Below, piece by piece: positions 14,335 through 27,305 of a DNA stretch of 64,000 nucleotides (position 1 is the first letter of the stretch; every line of letters begins with the position of its first letter). This DNA is from Anadara kagoshimensis (taxonomy: Eukaryota; Mollusca; Bivalvia; Arcoida; Arcidae). A model generated the notes under the pieces. That model saw only the letters and a program-made list of their open reading frames with translations. It had not been told where the DNA came from and made no database searches. The stretch lies in contig CM037862.1 in assembly GCA_021292105.1 (NCBI GenBank), forward strand, positions 3,666,501-3,730,500, given 5' to 3'. Made by a program: the position numbers and the translations under genes.

Positions 14335-15123
14335 GTATTTTAAGTCTGTGATATTTTATAAGTTAAGAGAGTATTATTTTTTATTTTACATTGAATATTT
14401 ATTTTAAGTATATGTATGTATACATTAAAGCCTTGTTATATAGTTTCCATGGTTACCGTTTCCTATCAAAGTTTGACCAATGAAACTCCTGCTGTAAATC
14501 ATGTGGTTTATTTTGATATGTTGTTATATTTATTATTTTTTGTGCCAATAATAACCAAGCAGCTCTACTAGTTTATCAGTATGTAAGATTACCAGTAGTA
14601 CTGATATATTTTTGAAAGCATTATCATCCAATCCGTCCTACTTTGTATTACTGCTGAATATTTCATATTAAGCTAAAACATTGTGATATTTATATATTCA
14701 TAAAGCATTTAAATTAGAAATATTGTTATCTGTAATAGATTTTGCCAGTGTACCCATGTGATACCCTCACTGTTTGTGTGGAAAGATTAATTCCATTGGA
14801 TATAGAATCGCATCAGTTGATGTTTTCACGTTACTGTCGGAATTTGGTGTTCACATTTTCCAAAATTTCCACACAAATATTAAGAGGTACATTGGTAAAA
14901 TCCATTTTATTTAAATGTGAATGTTAAAAGATTCACAAGACACTAAGATCAGTAACAGACAGACAGCATTTGTTACCGTACCTTATCTATTATATATAAA
15001 TTATGTGCATTTACATGAAAAATTTTCTGTTTAAAGGCTTCTATATAGTGTATAAATATAGAGTTGAAAAGCAATAATTACTAAACTTCTAAAACTCACA
15101 AACAACAAGCATTAATATAGTTA

Positions 15124-15298
15124 CAGTAAAACACGAATATAACGAACACACTTAAAACGAATACATGGGTAGAACAAAATCAATTTTTTTGCCTGACATC
15201 TTCCTGATATAATTCTTTATATAACAATATAATGAAGTCGCTTTATAACGAAGTTAAAAATAGAGTTCCCGGGGCTTCGTTATAAATGTGTTTTACTG
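15124..15298. mobile_element. Pogo/Tigger-like MITE
   Basis: The left end CAGTAAAACACGAATATAAC and a right end reading CTTCGTTATAAATGTGTTTT then ACTG are inverted copies over about 25 bp. TA flanks both sides (15122-15123 and 15299-15300). The AAAAC..TATAACGAA terminus is the classic pogo/Tigger form. It is 175 bp and non-autonomous. Confidence 0.75.
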
Positions 15299-17526
15299 TA
15301 TTGTCTAGAAAGTGATATTTGTCTGTGTATAGTTTATAGTACATGTACACATGGCTTAAAGTGCTGGATGTAGTATTTTTAAGGATAATTGTTTAAAATT
15401 GTTGCTGTCTTTAGTTTAAAGTATTTTAAGATTAAAATTGCCTTTAAGGGGATAAAATTGTTGAAAGCAGTGCTAAATATAACTAAATAGTGTCAAAATT
15501 ATATTTACACTTTTGAATTTATAAATGTTTGCCATTTTTGTTGTAAAATGTAACTTTGGTTTATAAGTTTCCAATTTATTGCCCAATTAAATGTGAGTAA
15601 GTTGATGTTTCTGTAAACATGTTTTATCTGTCTAATTTTCCAAAGTTGGAAATAAAAAATAAAGACATTAGAATTGGTAGTTCAAAACAAAAATTAAACA
15701 GTTAAGACTCATTTCATATAGAGTGCTTCCATGAATTGAGATTTACCACAAATACTCTAATACAGGCCTATGTTTGATGGAGCAAACCATACAAAACAGT
15801 GAAACATTTTTAGTTTTATTGGAGATATTCATCCAGTCGGTCATTCAGAAATCTTCAATGCACATATGGTAAGTGTATTTTGAGGAAAGAAACTAGACGC
15901 CCCTAGCTTTGTGCCATATATATGTCTAGATTCCAGTATAGACAACTCAATGGCATTCTCAACTTTTAACACCTGTATAATAAACTGTTTGTAAAATACA
16001 AAATTGGCTTCTATGAAAAATGAGGTAATTTTCAAGAAAGGTATATGTATATACATATATTTAATTTTTCATAACTTTGATCTCATCTTAAGTTTGAACA
16101 TTGACTCCGTCCTTTTTGATACTTAGTCTCTAAGTGCCTTTTTTTACATTCTATATACAATTTTACATGAATCAAGTTTTATTCTGTGATAAACATTTGT
16201 ACTGCTGAGTTTAAATGGAATAATTGTTTTTATTAAATTTCATTAGTTTTTACGACCCGATTTATATAGCTATTTCTGTGATTATTTTGAGTGCCTTGTT
16301 TTCTTCCATGATATTAGATACGTTGATTGATCTCCAACAAAGGGAAATAACTGACACCATTGCAAATAAAATTTTGAAAACTGTTGTCTCACTTCATCAG
16401 AGATTTCTGAGACCAGCGTTCAGACGGTGGGAAGTCGGAAAATAATTAATTGGAATTTCAATTTGTATTCTGCTTTTCTTATGATACGACGTTCCCTTTT
16501 AGAGTGGTGTTGGTTACATACATGATTTACATACTTCAATCATTTTAATCACCTATTTATTTTAAAACATGATTCATAATTTGCTCATTTCTTTTAAGTA
16601 TGAATGAAATACTGACAGTATCTCTTTTTCAATAATATTTGAAGACTTGAACCAAAGATATATACCGGTAATAGAACTCAGTAGATATAAGTATCAGAAG
16701 ATGTTAGGTTTGTTTTCCCTGTCTGATCAAGTGTGCTGTTAAATCACCCTTTAGATCTTTGTGTGTCTTAAAGACAAGTTTTACCCTGAGTAGTCTCCCT
16801 TTGTTAGTTTATGGTTCATTTAAATGTGTGTTTGAACTTGGTATCACAGATTGAAAGTGATTATGATTTGTATAATATAGTATTGTAAAACAGCTCTACT
16901 TGTATTATTGCAACTGTTTCTCATCTGGAATTAGAAATATTTCATCTGTATATTAAAGTGTAACCTCAAAATTGTTTACTAAGCACACTATAGATTACAA
17001 GTATAGCAGTTGGTATTTGGCCCACCTTCACAAAGCTTATTTCCTACCCTTTATTTGAACATCATTATAGTTTTTTGATGGACTAGATATGGGGGCCCAC
17101 TGTACGTAATTCTGATGGCTCTAGTCTAGCAGGTAGTATAGCGATTCAAAAAATAAATTATATAAATATATATTTATCATGAAATATACTGTATTTTATA
17201 TAAGTAGAACTTGCCTTTTAAATGAAACATTTGTGCAATTATAAATCTTGAGAGAATGCAGGTACATGTGCACTTGTGACTTAATTTATTAACGAGAACT
17301 CTCATTACTACTACTGATACTATTTATAGAAATATATATATATATACATATCATATGTACTGTAATATCCAATATCAGACATCACTGCTGTTATTTAAAT
17401 TAAACTAGAACATATTACTTAAATGAAACATTGTTGTTTTTTATTTATGAGAAGTTGGATTGTTTTTATAAATTTATGTTTCTGAAGAATTCAGAGTTTG
17501 TATCCTAAATGGCCTCTTTTTATCCT

Positions 17527-17860
17527 GAAACACTGAGGTAGCTCAGTTGGTAGAGTGTTTGCTAAATAAGTGGAAGGTCGAGGTTTGAATACCGACTGCG
17601 TTTGGCTAAATACTTGAAAGTGGGTAGAGACTGTTCTTTCCTAAAGCACTTGGCAATATGAAATGGAAGTCACAGTTCTTTCGGATGGGAACTTAAATAT
17701 TGCCATATGTATATAATCACGCCCCAATCAGATCATAGACAACCTTTACTAGTATATAAATTTCTCAACTCCACTGATTTAAAATTATTAGAAACTGTGA
17801 AATGTAAGTCACTACCCAAGTTCAAATCTCCTTGGGAAAATCCCAGGGCGAGAAAGGTTG
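17527..17860 (+). mobile_element. tRNA-derived SINE
   Basis: An internal pol III promoter is visible: A box TAGCTCAGTTGG at 17539-17550 and B box GGTTTGAATACC at 17582-17593, about 30 bp apart. The body continues into a tRNA-unrelated part containing CTTTCGGATGGGAACTTAA. The acceptor stem does not pair and there is no tRNA 3' end, so this is a SINE and not a functional tRNA gene. The 3' limit is approximate. Confidence 0.75.
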
Positions 17861-18923
17861 TAAGGTTGCTTGTTGAAAGTTGGTAATTTTGTCCAGAACT
17901 CTAGTTTCCTCAACTATTGCCTTAATATTGGTGAAATAATCTTGAAAAGTGTGTTAAACGATTTCCAGCCAACTTAAGCTATTTCATTAGTATGCTTAGC
18001 TTGTTTAAACATGTTAAGACCTATAGAGAGTTTCAAATCATCATATAAGCCAACGTCTTGGCCCTCTTAGCTTTACTGATTCAAAACATTTTTATATTAA
18101 TACAACTATACTGGTTTATAATTTGTACATAAAACAATTAGAAACTCATTTGATAATGTAGGATTTTTATTTTTTTTAATTTCATTTTTCATAGCAACAT
18201 TCAACTTGATGTACAAAAGTATAGTACAGATATAGACAGGCAAAGAAAAAACAATGTCATAGTACTAAGCAACAGTTTTAAACAATGATTTCATAAATCA
18301 CTGGTTCACATCTAATTCAAATTAAATGTAAAACAAATAACATGGTGATTAATTTGAATACCTTGGTGAAAACTTTTGAATCTAAAATGACGGGTTTTGA
18401 AAAAAAGTAACATTACACATTAAAAATATTGCAAGATACCTTAGATACAGTTCAATCTTAATTATTCAAGAAGATCTGCATTCTATATTTATCTAGCAAA
18501 AATTGACTTTTCTGGTGATGTAATTACAATTTGGTCATATCTGACATTTGAATTAGATTAAAGATATATCAGCAGTGTATGAATTGTATGAAAACTGAGC
18601 TTTAATTATGTAAATTTTTAAATCAAAGTTGAAAGATTGCTACAACATTGATTGGATTGACAGTTTAGTTGCGATCAATTTTCTATCACCAACAGACTAG
18701 AAATTAAAAATTATTCAGCAACAGTAAATCCAGCAATTAATAGAATATTTGAAAAAGAAAAATGCATTACCCAAGTTATAATAAAAATATGTCTTAGAGT
18801 AAAGTGACATACATAATAAATACTAACAAAGAAATGCATACAACAATATTGAAGAACCCTTAACAAAGTGATGTTAACAAATAAAATCATCAACAGCAAT
18901 GCATTATTACAATTATCAAAATA

Positions 18924-19094
18924 CAGTAAAACCTCCTTAAAATGAACCTTGAAACTTTGTCCATCTCACCATCACACTATTTCCAAAATCCGTTTCCTCT
19001 ATTGTTTTTAAGCCTCCCTCGGTAAATCACCAAACACCTTTATAATGCAAAAATTTGAATAAACTAATGGTGGTGGTGATTTGAGGTTTTACTA
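18924..19094. mobile_element. Pogo/Tigger-like MITE
   Basis: CAGTAAAACCTCC at the left is mirrored by GAGGTTTTACTA at the right. TA flanks at 18922-18923 and 19095-19096. Internal sequence (ATAATGCAAAAATTTGAATA, then AATGGTGGTGGTGATTTGAG) recurs at 34590-34685 and near 24-110, so this is the fullest of three family members in the window. Confidence 0.75.
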
Positions 19095-21150
19095 TATATT
19101 AAAGCTAACAGAAAAGAGAAGTTTAAAGTATCTCACTACACAGATTTCATTATTGTAGATACTGTGAATAGCAAGAATGAAAATTAAAATAGTATATGTA
19201 AACACTGAAAAAAGATAACAGCGAAAATCTATATACCCAAGTTAACTGATCAAGGCAGTATAATGTTTAATTGTTAGATTTTTCATAAATGCCAAATATA
19301 AATATAATTGGACTATTAAAGATGTCAAGTGTACAGCTGTAACAAGTTTATTTAATATCTTATAATTTTAAGAGGATAAAACACAATCCATATGACTGAA
19401 AAAGGTGTGAAGTTAAACTGTGGATCAACACAATGAGTTGAGTGAACACAGTTTTCTGGTGAACATGGTTAATTGAATTGGTGAAGTTAAAACTGGAGTG
19501 TCTGTAGGTCAACACAAAAATTAGGCGTCCTCGTGTTCACAGTTGATTTGATACCCTTACTTGGATATACAGTGCTTTGCCTGTATAACATAAAGGTGCG
19601 TTTGTCAATCAAATATACACTAAGTTGCTTAAAAATAATTTTATATATTGCACTTGCTATTTAGTTTCTGATAAACAATGTCATGAATTTTTCATCATAA
19701 TTTAAACCAACATTTAAGGCATTAGTGCTAAAATGAAAATGTAAAAATTCTAAACATTTCAAATACTGACTGCTACAAATCCCAATTAATAAATAATCAA
19801 AATAAACGGTGAATCCGGATATTTTACAAATACAAAGAGGCTAAAAATATTCATGTAGTGTTAAGAGTTAATTACACGTATAAATATGAATTAAAGATAT
19901 AGGTATAATGGAAATATGCAGAAAATATCCAAGATGGAAACAATTGACCAATAGCGTACATTTCCATATAGCCCATATTTGAATAGACAGACGTCATAAT
20001 TTAACTTTTTTTACTGAGTCACTTTAAAAAGTGAAAAATCTTTGGTGAATATCCTCATTAAAATTCTATTAAACTGAAATAGAAGCTTTTTCTATTTTAC
20101 TAGTCTCACTCTTTTATTCCCCAAAATATTAAAAAAAAAATAAAATTCATTTAATTAATTTAATTATCAAAGCTGTTGGGTATGTAAAACTATATACATT
20201 TATGTATAAAATGTATTTCACTATAAAGAATTCATTTATTGCAGTCAAATTCATAACTCTACGTAGAATCATACATGAAATTTGAGTAATAGGCAAATAA
20301 ATAGTACATACAAAATGACTGAGGATTTAATTTTTTACAACAGGTGCCTTATTAACAAACTTAATATGTATATCTAAAACTATATAGCCAAAAATATCCA
20401 CAGATAGATAGATGCTGTAACAGTTTTCCATCTTGCTGTAAGAAAATTTTCAGTTCTTGAATTTTTTGATTTTTTTTTAAAATTCAAACATTTTTGTTGG
20501 CAATTCATGTTTGTGGTGTGTTCCCCGAATAATATCTATTTCACTTTTTAATACACTTGATAATTTGTGCATAGTATGTTGTTGATTGTTTAAAATATGA
20601 TACTGAATAAACTTTATTATTTATATTACTTAAAGAGTTTTTGGTTGATTTTTATTAATAAAGTATATTCCATTTTAATATGACAATTGAAATTTTTCTA
20701 TTTTATGTTTTTAATTAATAAAATGTTTACAGGTAACCAACTTGAAATTTAATCCCCCTAGAAAGCCTCTTAATCCCTAAACTAATTACTTGTTTGTTTT
20801 AAGCGAGTAGGCGTTCGGGGAATAAACCATCCCATCAATGTCCAATGTCGGACTACAAAATTGTAAATATAAATTCCACTGGGATATTTTTGGCTATACA
20901 GTATATTTGTGAAATTTGATCACATTTTAAAATAATGACACTATAATATATATATCTTCTCTATATAACAATCCTATCTCCAAAGTCCAAACTCCAAGAA
21001 AAACCAAGGTCAAACCAAAATATTTCACCTTAAACATCAACATAAGTCAGAACTCTCCATTCACAGTCCATACACACATCACTATAATGAAAGACAAGCG
21101 ATATGAATACAACTTCACAATTTAAAATTCAGTCCTTATACATGTATTAG

Positions 21151-21264
21151 AATCTGTCTGGCTTTATAACACTCTGTCAAGCTTTAATAGACTCTGTCCC
21201 ACAATATTAGACTCTGTCTGGCTTTAATAGACTCTGTCCGACAATATTCGACTCTGTTCGACTG
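21151..21264. repeat. Short minisatellite built on GACTCTGTC
   Basis: Five to six imperfect head-to-tail units share ACTCTGTC followed by alternating GGCTTTAATA and CGACAATATT blocks. The array lies just downstream of the BCAP31 stop codon on the minus strand, so it is probably in its 3' UTR. Confidence 0.7.
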
Positions 21265-21330
21265 TTAATATAAATAATTTGGTATGACCTCCTATACACC
21301 ACACTGTCACACAAATATACATGTAGACAT

Positions 21331-24300
21331 TTATTTGTCTTTCTTATTTCCATCATCTCCAACTGACTCCTACAACAAAGTAATACATCATGTCTTAAAT
21401 TAATGAATACAAAATTAGAAAACACAACATTATTTTTTATTTCTGAAAACAGTGGTAGTCATACAAATCAAGCATATCATATCTTAGATTAACGAATGAA
21501 AACTGAAAATATTTTAACAGCATTAGAATATTTATTTCTGCAAAACAAAAAGTACTGGAAATCAAGCATACTTGAAATAAAACACAGGTTTCAAAATATA
21601 TAATGAGGTAAACCTGTCAAATATCTGTTTTACTGAATTATTTAAAAATTTCAGCCATTGTTGTGACAAATTTATGCTTAACAATTCATTGAATACTTGT
21701 ATTTGAGTGAATATTTATTTGTGAATAATTGAATAATTGACAATGTGTAGAAATCCTAACTATATTCCTGTCTAGTCCACAAAGGATTCACTTCAGACAT
21801 GATTTACTATATATACATGTTTACCTGTAATTTAGCATGTTCCTTCAGTAACCTATCATATTCATTATTGGTAGCCTCGGCTTGTTTACGCATTGAATCC
21901 AAGTCTAATTTAGCTCTCTTTAACTCTGAAATAAAAATAAAATACCAGTTACATAAAAGCTATGAAATAACAATTTTTGTTTGGGACTAATTTCTGTGAT
22001 TTATAGTGTAACCTTGTAACAACTTGTAACATTAATACATGTATATGGAACATTTAAACTCTAAACTTTCTTTCAGAAATAAATTCATTCATGATAATAA
22101 AATCTTCCATGGATCTATGCATTATATGACATCACAAGGTGAGTAAGGGAGTATGTAAAAAAAATGAAACAGTCATGGATATATTGTTTGATTTATCACA
22201 GTTGGCTCTGTTTGTGTTTCATATGAAAGAATATGCAGTTCACGTTAGAATGTATAATATTTTATATAACTAACCATCTTTAGTTCTGATAAGTTCTTCT
22301 TTTGTGTTATCTAGTTTCTGAGCCAGACTTTTCTCATCACTATCAGATGCACTACCTTCTTTATCACTGCTTGATTTCAGGTTCTCCTTCTTCTACAAGT
22401 AAACAATCAAAGATGGTTATCGCTTCATTACAACTTATACCATTTACAAGTAAAATGGACTGGAGTTGAGTATTATGTTTTATGTCCCAGTGAAGATTAT
22501 TCTTTCATATTGAGGCAGTCAGTTCTGGGATGGTGGAGGAAACTGGAGTGCAAAGAGAAAACCATGATCTTTGACAAACTTTCTCACACTAAGATCTACC
22601 CCAAGTGGTGTGCAAACCGAGACAGTGAGAGGCACTATGATCCTTAAGCATATGTTTTATATCACTCGGCCAATGAAGTCCCTCCCAAAATGGAAGAGCC
22701 ATAAGAAGACAGCACAGCTTGAAAACAAATGTAGTTCATCAAACAGTATAACAGTGGGCACCGATGCCAACACTCACAACAAGGTACAACATATTTATTA
22801 CAGGAAGCTAATGTAGAAATCTTTTTTTTACCTGATTTACTTTATTATCTTGATCATCCAGTAATGACTTGGCCATCCTTGAAGCTGTCTCTGCTTGTTT
22901 GTGACTGGCATCACGATCAGCAATAACCTGAGCTTGTTCAGCAATCAAGTTTACTAAACGACGCAATATACTAAAATATAAAACCAACAAAAGTCAACTG
23001 TATAAAAAGAATAATCCAGAATATTTATGAAGAATAAAGTTCATAAATATGAAGTTGTTAACTCCAAACTCAAACATTATAACTTTAATCTTATATTGTA
23101 GAAAATACTTTCAATTTTTCAGTTTCAAATTCTACCAATGATAAATACAGTAACTAGTATGTAATTTTGTCAACTATGGTAAATTATTAATTCAAGTGTT
23201 GAGTTCTAGCTTGAAAACCCTTCTTCTTTTAATTTTATCATTTATGGATCATAAACTAACCGACCGACCTAAACAATTGGAAATACCAGTTGAATCAAAT
23301 GCACTAAGGTTGAATGCTTTCCTGCTGGTATGTATTTAGTAACATATGAACATCAGAAATGACAAAAACACACACCATAAATCAGAAAGATCATATAAAA
23401 CAGATTATCTACAGACACGAACTACAACATAACAAACCAAAAACAAGAGGCCCATGGGCCTGATACGCTCACCTGAGAACTAATGGCTAGCTGATAGATT
23501 TAAAGAAAACATAAATACTAAACCCCAATGAATTTTTTCTTTACATCATGATAACCATTGTATCAATACCTACAACATTCTAATATACATGCCTATACAA
23601 AAAGTTAATAGTTTTCAAGATAATTAACCATTTCAGTATTGTTTTGCATCTGTGACCTTGACCTTTGAACCCATGACCTTTATCTATACATCAAAATGAT
23701 CGATGTATCGATACCTACAACATTCTAATATACATGCCTATACAAAAAGTTTATAGTTTTCGAGATAATTAACCATTTCGGTATTGTTTTGCATCTGTGA
23801 CCTTGACCTTTGAGCCCATGACCTTTATCTATACATCAAAATGATTGTTGTATCAATACCTACAACATTCTAATATACATGCCTATACAAAAAGTTTATA
23901 GTTTTCGAGATAATTAACCATTTTGGTATTGTTTTGCATCTGTGACCTTGACCTTTGAACCCATGACCTTTATCTATACATCAAAATGATCGTTGTATCG
24001 ATACCTACAACATTCTAATATACATGCCTATACAAAAAGTTTATAGTTTTCGAGATAATTAACCATTTCGGTATTGTTTTGCATCTGTGACCTTGACCTT
24101 TGAACCCATGACCTTTTTCTATACATCAAAATGATTGTTGTATCAATACCTACAACATTCTAATATACAAGCCTATACAAAAAGTTTATAGTTTTCGAGA
24201 TAATTAACCATTTCGGTATTGTTTCACATCTGTGACCTTGACCTTTGAACCCATGACCTTTTTCTATACATCAAAATGATTGTTGTATCAATACCTACAA

Positions 24301-26634
24301 CATTCTAATATACAAGCCTATACAAAAAGTTTATAGTTTTCGAGATAATTAACCATTTCGGTATTGTTTCACATCTGTGACCTTGACCTTTGAACCCATG
24401 ACCTTTATCTATACATCAAAATGATCGATGTATCGATACCTACAACATTCTAATATACATGCATATACAAAAAGTTTATAGTTTTCGAGATAATTAACCA
24501 TTTCGGTATTGTTTTGCATCTGTGACCTTGACCTTTGAACCCATGACCTTTATCTATACATCAAAATGATCGTTGTATCAATACCTACAACATTCTAATA
24601 TACATGCCTATATAAAAAGTTTATAGTTTTCCAGATAATTAACCATTTCGGTATTGTTTTGCATCTGTGACCTTGACCTTTGAACCCATGACCTTTTTCT
24701 ATACATCAAAATGATCGTTGTATCAATACCTACAACATTCTAATATACATGCCTATACAAAAAGTTTATAGTTTTCGAGATAATAATTATAATCAGAGGA
24801 AAAATAAATTAGGTCACGACCTTCACAATTGACCTTGACCTCATTTTGAAGATACTAACAAGTAGATGTCAAAACTGAAAACCCCATGTCATTATCTGGT
24901 CAAATAGTCAAGTTATAACAATTTGAAGCGATTTTACGATTTTTTCAAAATTAAACGCAAAAACGCGTAACCTATTTTTTATCCGAATTTCACAAAATGA
25001 ACAAACTATAGGCTTAAGACCCTAGAGAAGCCAAATATCACATCAGATTTTTTCTCCAATCAGTACTTTCGGAGAAGAAGATTTTTTAAGATTTTTGCAC
25101 CCCTAGGTCACCTTGACCTAGTTATGGTAGCCATAGCAACGCCACGAACAAATCTGAATTGCACCGGCCCATATATACTTCTGACAAAGTTTCATTAAAA
25201 ACTGTCCAGTAGTTTCAGAGGAGAAGTTGAAAATAGGTGTTAAAGACGCACACACGCACACACGCACACACGCACATACACACGCTGCGCTATGCCATAA
25301 GCTCACATGACCTTCGGTCAGGTGAGCTAACAAGGATTTAAATAACAGGGCTTGATACCCATTTGGCAGTGTTTTACTTACAACCATAAGAAGAGAGCAA
25401 ATCCAGTGATATAAAAGTTTCTTTGAGCTCGGAATAATTTCATATGTGCTACATTTTCTGAGTCTGGGTTATGTTTTAAGTCCACTTCACCTGCTGGACC
25501 TGAATACTTGTTCACTTCTCTGACTGAATCTGAAAAGTACATAATGTATACTGGTTATATACAATTCTGTGGACAATGGTCATGCCTTGTACTAGAAACC
25601 GTTTTTATAATAACAGAAACCATGAGTGCAAAGAATTAATGGTAATATGTAAATGTAAATAATGTATTGAAATTAAAAACAATGTTATATGTAAATGTAC
25701 AAAATGTATTGAAATTAAAAACAGAGTTTTGGATGGGTTGAGTAATAGTACTTTATGCTCTAATCAATATTCTTTCACTTATATTGAGACAGTTAATTCA
25801 TGGATGGTGGAGGAAATCTGAAAACCTGGAGGAAACCAAGGACTTTCCATAAGCGAACTGATCAACTTTGTTGCACTAGTCTTGCACTAGGATCTGCTCT
25901 GAGTAGAATTTGAACCTAGGCGGTGATAGGCACTGACTATGATCCAAAAAGTGCACACTCACACTTTACAACACTCAGTCCCCTCCCTAAAAACCTGAAT
26001 CTAAAATGAACAATTGCTGGTGATCAAATAACCTGATATAAACATCTGAAATAACAGACAACAAATTATAATGCACTAAAACTGCTTTATACACCCTTCT
26101 GTAACTTTGCTACCTCATGTGTATGTTGAAGTTACAAAATCTATTTCTTTTAAATTTTTCTTTTTCAAACTTCCAATATTTAATGACAAACCTATTTATA
26201 AAATTTATGTTTATAACACCAAAATATAACTGAACAGATGATGACAATAAATCAAGGTTTTACTGTATCTGACCTATTCTTTCTATTTACCAGTATTTTT
26301 AAATAATTCATCTAAAGTTCATGCAGCATTGAAAGAAGTGTGTTTATTATGTGTATGATGGATTTGATTCATTTCAGAAAAAACTTACTTACCAACAAAA
26401 AAGAGAAGAAGAACAGCTATTAATACATTGAAATAAATATTAGAGTAAGCTGATATTGTTGATGCAAGTCTGGATCTAAATACTTTCTGCCATCTGTAAA
26501 TATATCAAAGTAAATATATGTAGCATTATACATGTCAGATTACTGAGTTTTATGAAGAGAGAGAGAGAGACTAGCTGCTAAATTTTCATGCAGCTGTATC
26601 AAATGCACACTCATAGTAAAAAGGGGTATTGAAA

Positions 26635-26678
<44 letters not shown>

Positions 26679-26819
26679 AATTGTGTGTGTTTGTGTGTGA
26701 CAGTGTATATGTGTGTGTGTGACTCACCTTGATGGAGATATAAATGGCAGCAGTAACATTATGACTAGGAATATCTCCACATACAGGAAAGCTGCTATAA
26801 ACGTCCACTGGAGTGACAT
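21331..26819 (-). CDS. BCAP31: B-cell receptor-associated protein 31 homologue (BAP31)
   Basis: BAP31 is an ER membrane chaperone and sorting factor for exported membrane proteins, with a known link to ER-mitochondrion apoptosis signalling. Coding exons, 5' to 3' on the minus strand, are 26819-26728, 26493-26393, 25529-25382, 22970-22832, 22392-22275, 21925-21825 and 21369-21331. All phases agree and give 245 residues, matching the usual length of about 246. The N-terminus MSLQWTFIAAFLYVEIFLVI is the family signature and first membrane segment. Two more hydrophobic segments follow (SNIYFNVLIAVLLLFFVG and FYITGFALFLWFIL). Conserved KLFRAQRN precedes RRLVNLI, then a coiled coil with MRKQAEATNNEYDRLLKEHA. 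The C-terminus KKDK is a KKXX COPI-retrieval signal. The ATG follows AG acceptors (TATAG, GTGCAG), implying an upstream non-coding exon. Confidence 0.95.
22490..22700 (-). mobile_element. tRNA-derived SINE, Leu/Ser-type head, copy 1
   Basis: On the minus strand an A box TGGCCGAGTGAT (22672-22661) and a degenerate B box GGTTTGCACACC (22618-22607) are visible. The 3' body contains words also present at 25760-25990 (CTTTCATATTGAG, GATGGTGGAGGAAA). The TGGCCGAGTG form points to a tRNA-Leu or tRNA-Ser ancestor. It lies in a BCAP31 intron. Confidence 0.6.
23443..25333. mobile_element. Composite repeat element with minisatellite core
   Basis: The element seems to begin near ACAAGAGGCCCATGGGCCTG (23443) and end near GGTCAGGTGAGCTAACAAGG (25333). 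Close to the ends, GCTCACCTGA and TCAGGTGAGC are inverted copies, and ACAAG occurs at both edges as a possible target duplication. Inside are the 145-bp tandem array, then unique sequence and a CACGCA microsatellite. There is no protein-coding content. The class is uncertain; I would call it a non-autonomous DNA element. It lies in the BCAP31 intron between exons 25382-25529 and 22832-22970. Confidence 0.6.
23545..24786 (+). repeat. 145-bp tandem minisatellite, about 8.6 copies
   Basis: The word GCATCTGTGACCTTGACC (or its CACATC variant) recurs every 145 bp (23646, 23791, 23936, 24081 and onward). Copies differ at only a few sites, such as TTTATCT/TTTTTCT and GATCGTTG/GATTGTTG. Every unit contains TGACCTTGACCTTTGAAC and then CATGACCTTT, that is, three AGGTCA half-sites on the minus strand. 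Confidence 0.95.
25760..25990 (-). mobile_element. tRNA-derived SINE, copy 2 of the BCAP31-intron family
   Basis: Minus strand: A-box-like GGACTGAGTGT (25981-25971) and B box GGTTCAAATTC (25916-25906). The body matches the copy at 22490-22700 in the same orientation, including the GATGGTGGAGGAAA word. It is diverged from the first copy by many substitutions, so the two are old insertions. Confidence 0.6.
26637..26721. repeat. (GT)n microsatellite next to a BCAP31 5' splice site
   Basis: A GT repeat with a few interruptions ends six bases from the donor of the first BCAP31 coding exon (26728 is the last exon base). On the transcribed strand, the intron therefore starts GTGAGT and runs almost at once into a CA repeat. 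Confidence 0.9.
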
Positions 26820-27305
26820 TTCTGCACTATATAAAAATATAAAATAAAACATTATTTTTAAATAAGAAGAAAGATATTCAAATAATGTCAAAGTTTCCTT
26901 TAACAATTATCATGAACAAAATGTTAAGGCCACACCAACAATTTGTTTTGTTTTCCCGTGTGCACATTTCCCTGGTTTTTATTCAGTAACATGAAAATCG
27001 AGTTAACAGATTTATAGTCATTTGTTTACTTATCTGATTACATGTATTATATATTTATTGATACACGACTTGCAGACTATATATCCACAATAACAATGCA
27101 GTATCTATTTCTTTATTTATTCTTCCTGTTTGTAAAGCTCCAAAGATGTTTTTCAGATTAAAATTAATAGTTCTAGACTCTAGTCCTTGATGAATGCAAA
27201 AATATTGATGTTATGGTGTTTTAGCCCCTTCTAAAAAATCCTATATTGAACACTGAACAATGTTTTAGAACTCTATTTTTTCAAAAAAAAAAAAAAAAAA
27301 AAAAA

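Larger units (their letters stand above)
13800..15663 (+). other. Putative 3' UTR of the first gene
   Basis: No gene is visible after the stop codon at 13797-13799. Two overlapping AATAAA signals at 15651-15656 and 15658-15663 are the first strong clustered polyadenylation signals. The stretch includes two MITEs (14187-14334 and 15124-15298). UTR extent is inferred and needs transcript support. Confidence 0.35.
15664..21330. other. Spacer between the first gene and BCAP31; likely includes the BCAP31 3' UTR
   Basis: No coding exon was recognised. It holds a tRNA-derived SINE (17527-17860), a MITE (18924-19094) and a short minisatellite (21151-21264). The part next to 21331 must include the BCAP31 3' UTR. 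TTTATT stretches (AATAAA on the minus strand) occur near 20613 but the polyadenylation site cannot be fixed. Small ORFs at 15841-16056 and 16224-16445 have no support. Confidence 0.5.

Noticed and set aside
17537..17600. Possible tRNA gene
   Set aside because: A and B boxes are clear, but the acceptor and anticodon stems do not pair and the sequence continues into a SINE body.
23545..24786. CRISPR-like or centromeric satellite array
   Set aside because: There are no variable spacers and only about nine copies bounded by element ends; it is a local minisatellite within a larger insertion.
26611..26808. His-Thr repeat ORF on the minus strand
   Set aside because: Translation of the GT/CA microsatellite next to the first BCAP31 coding exon.
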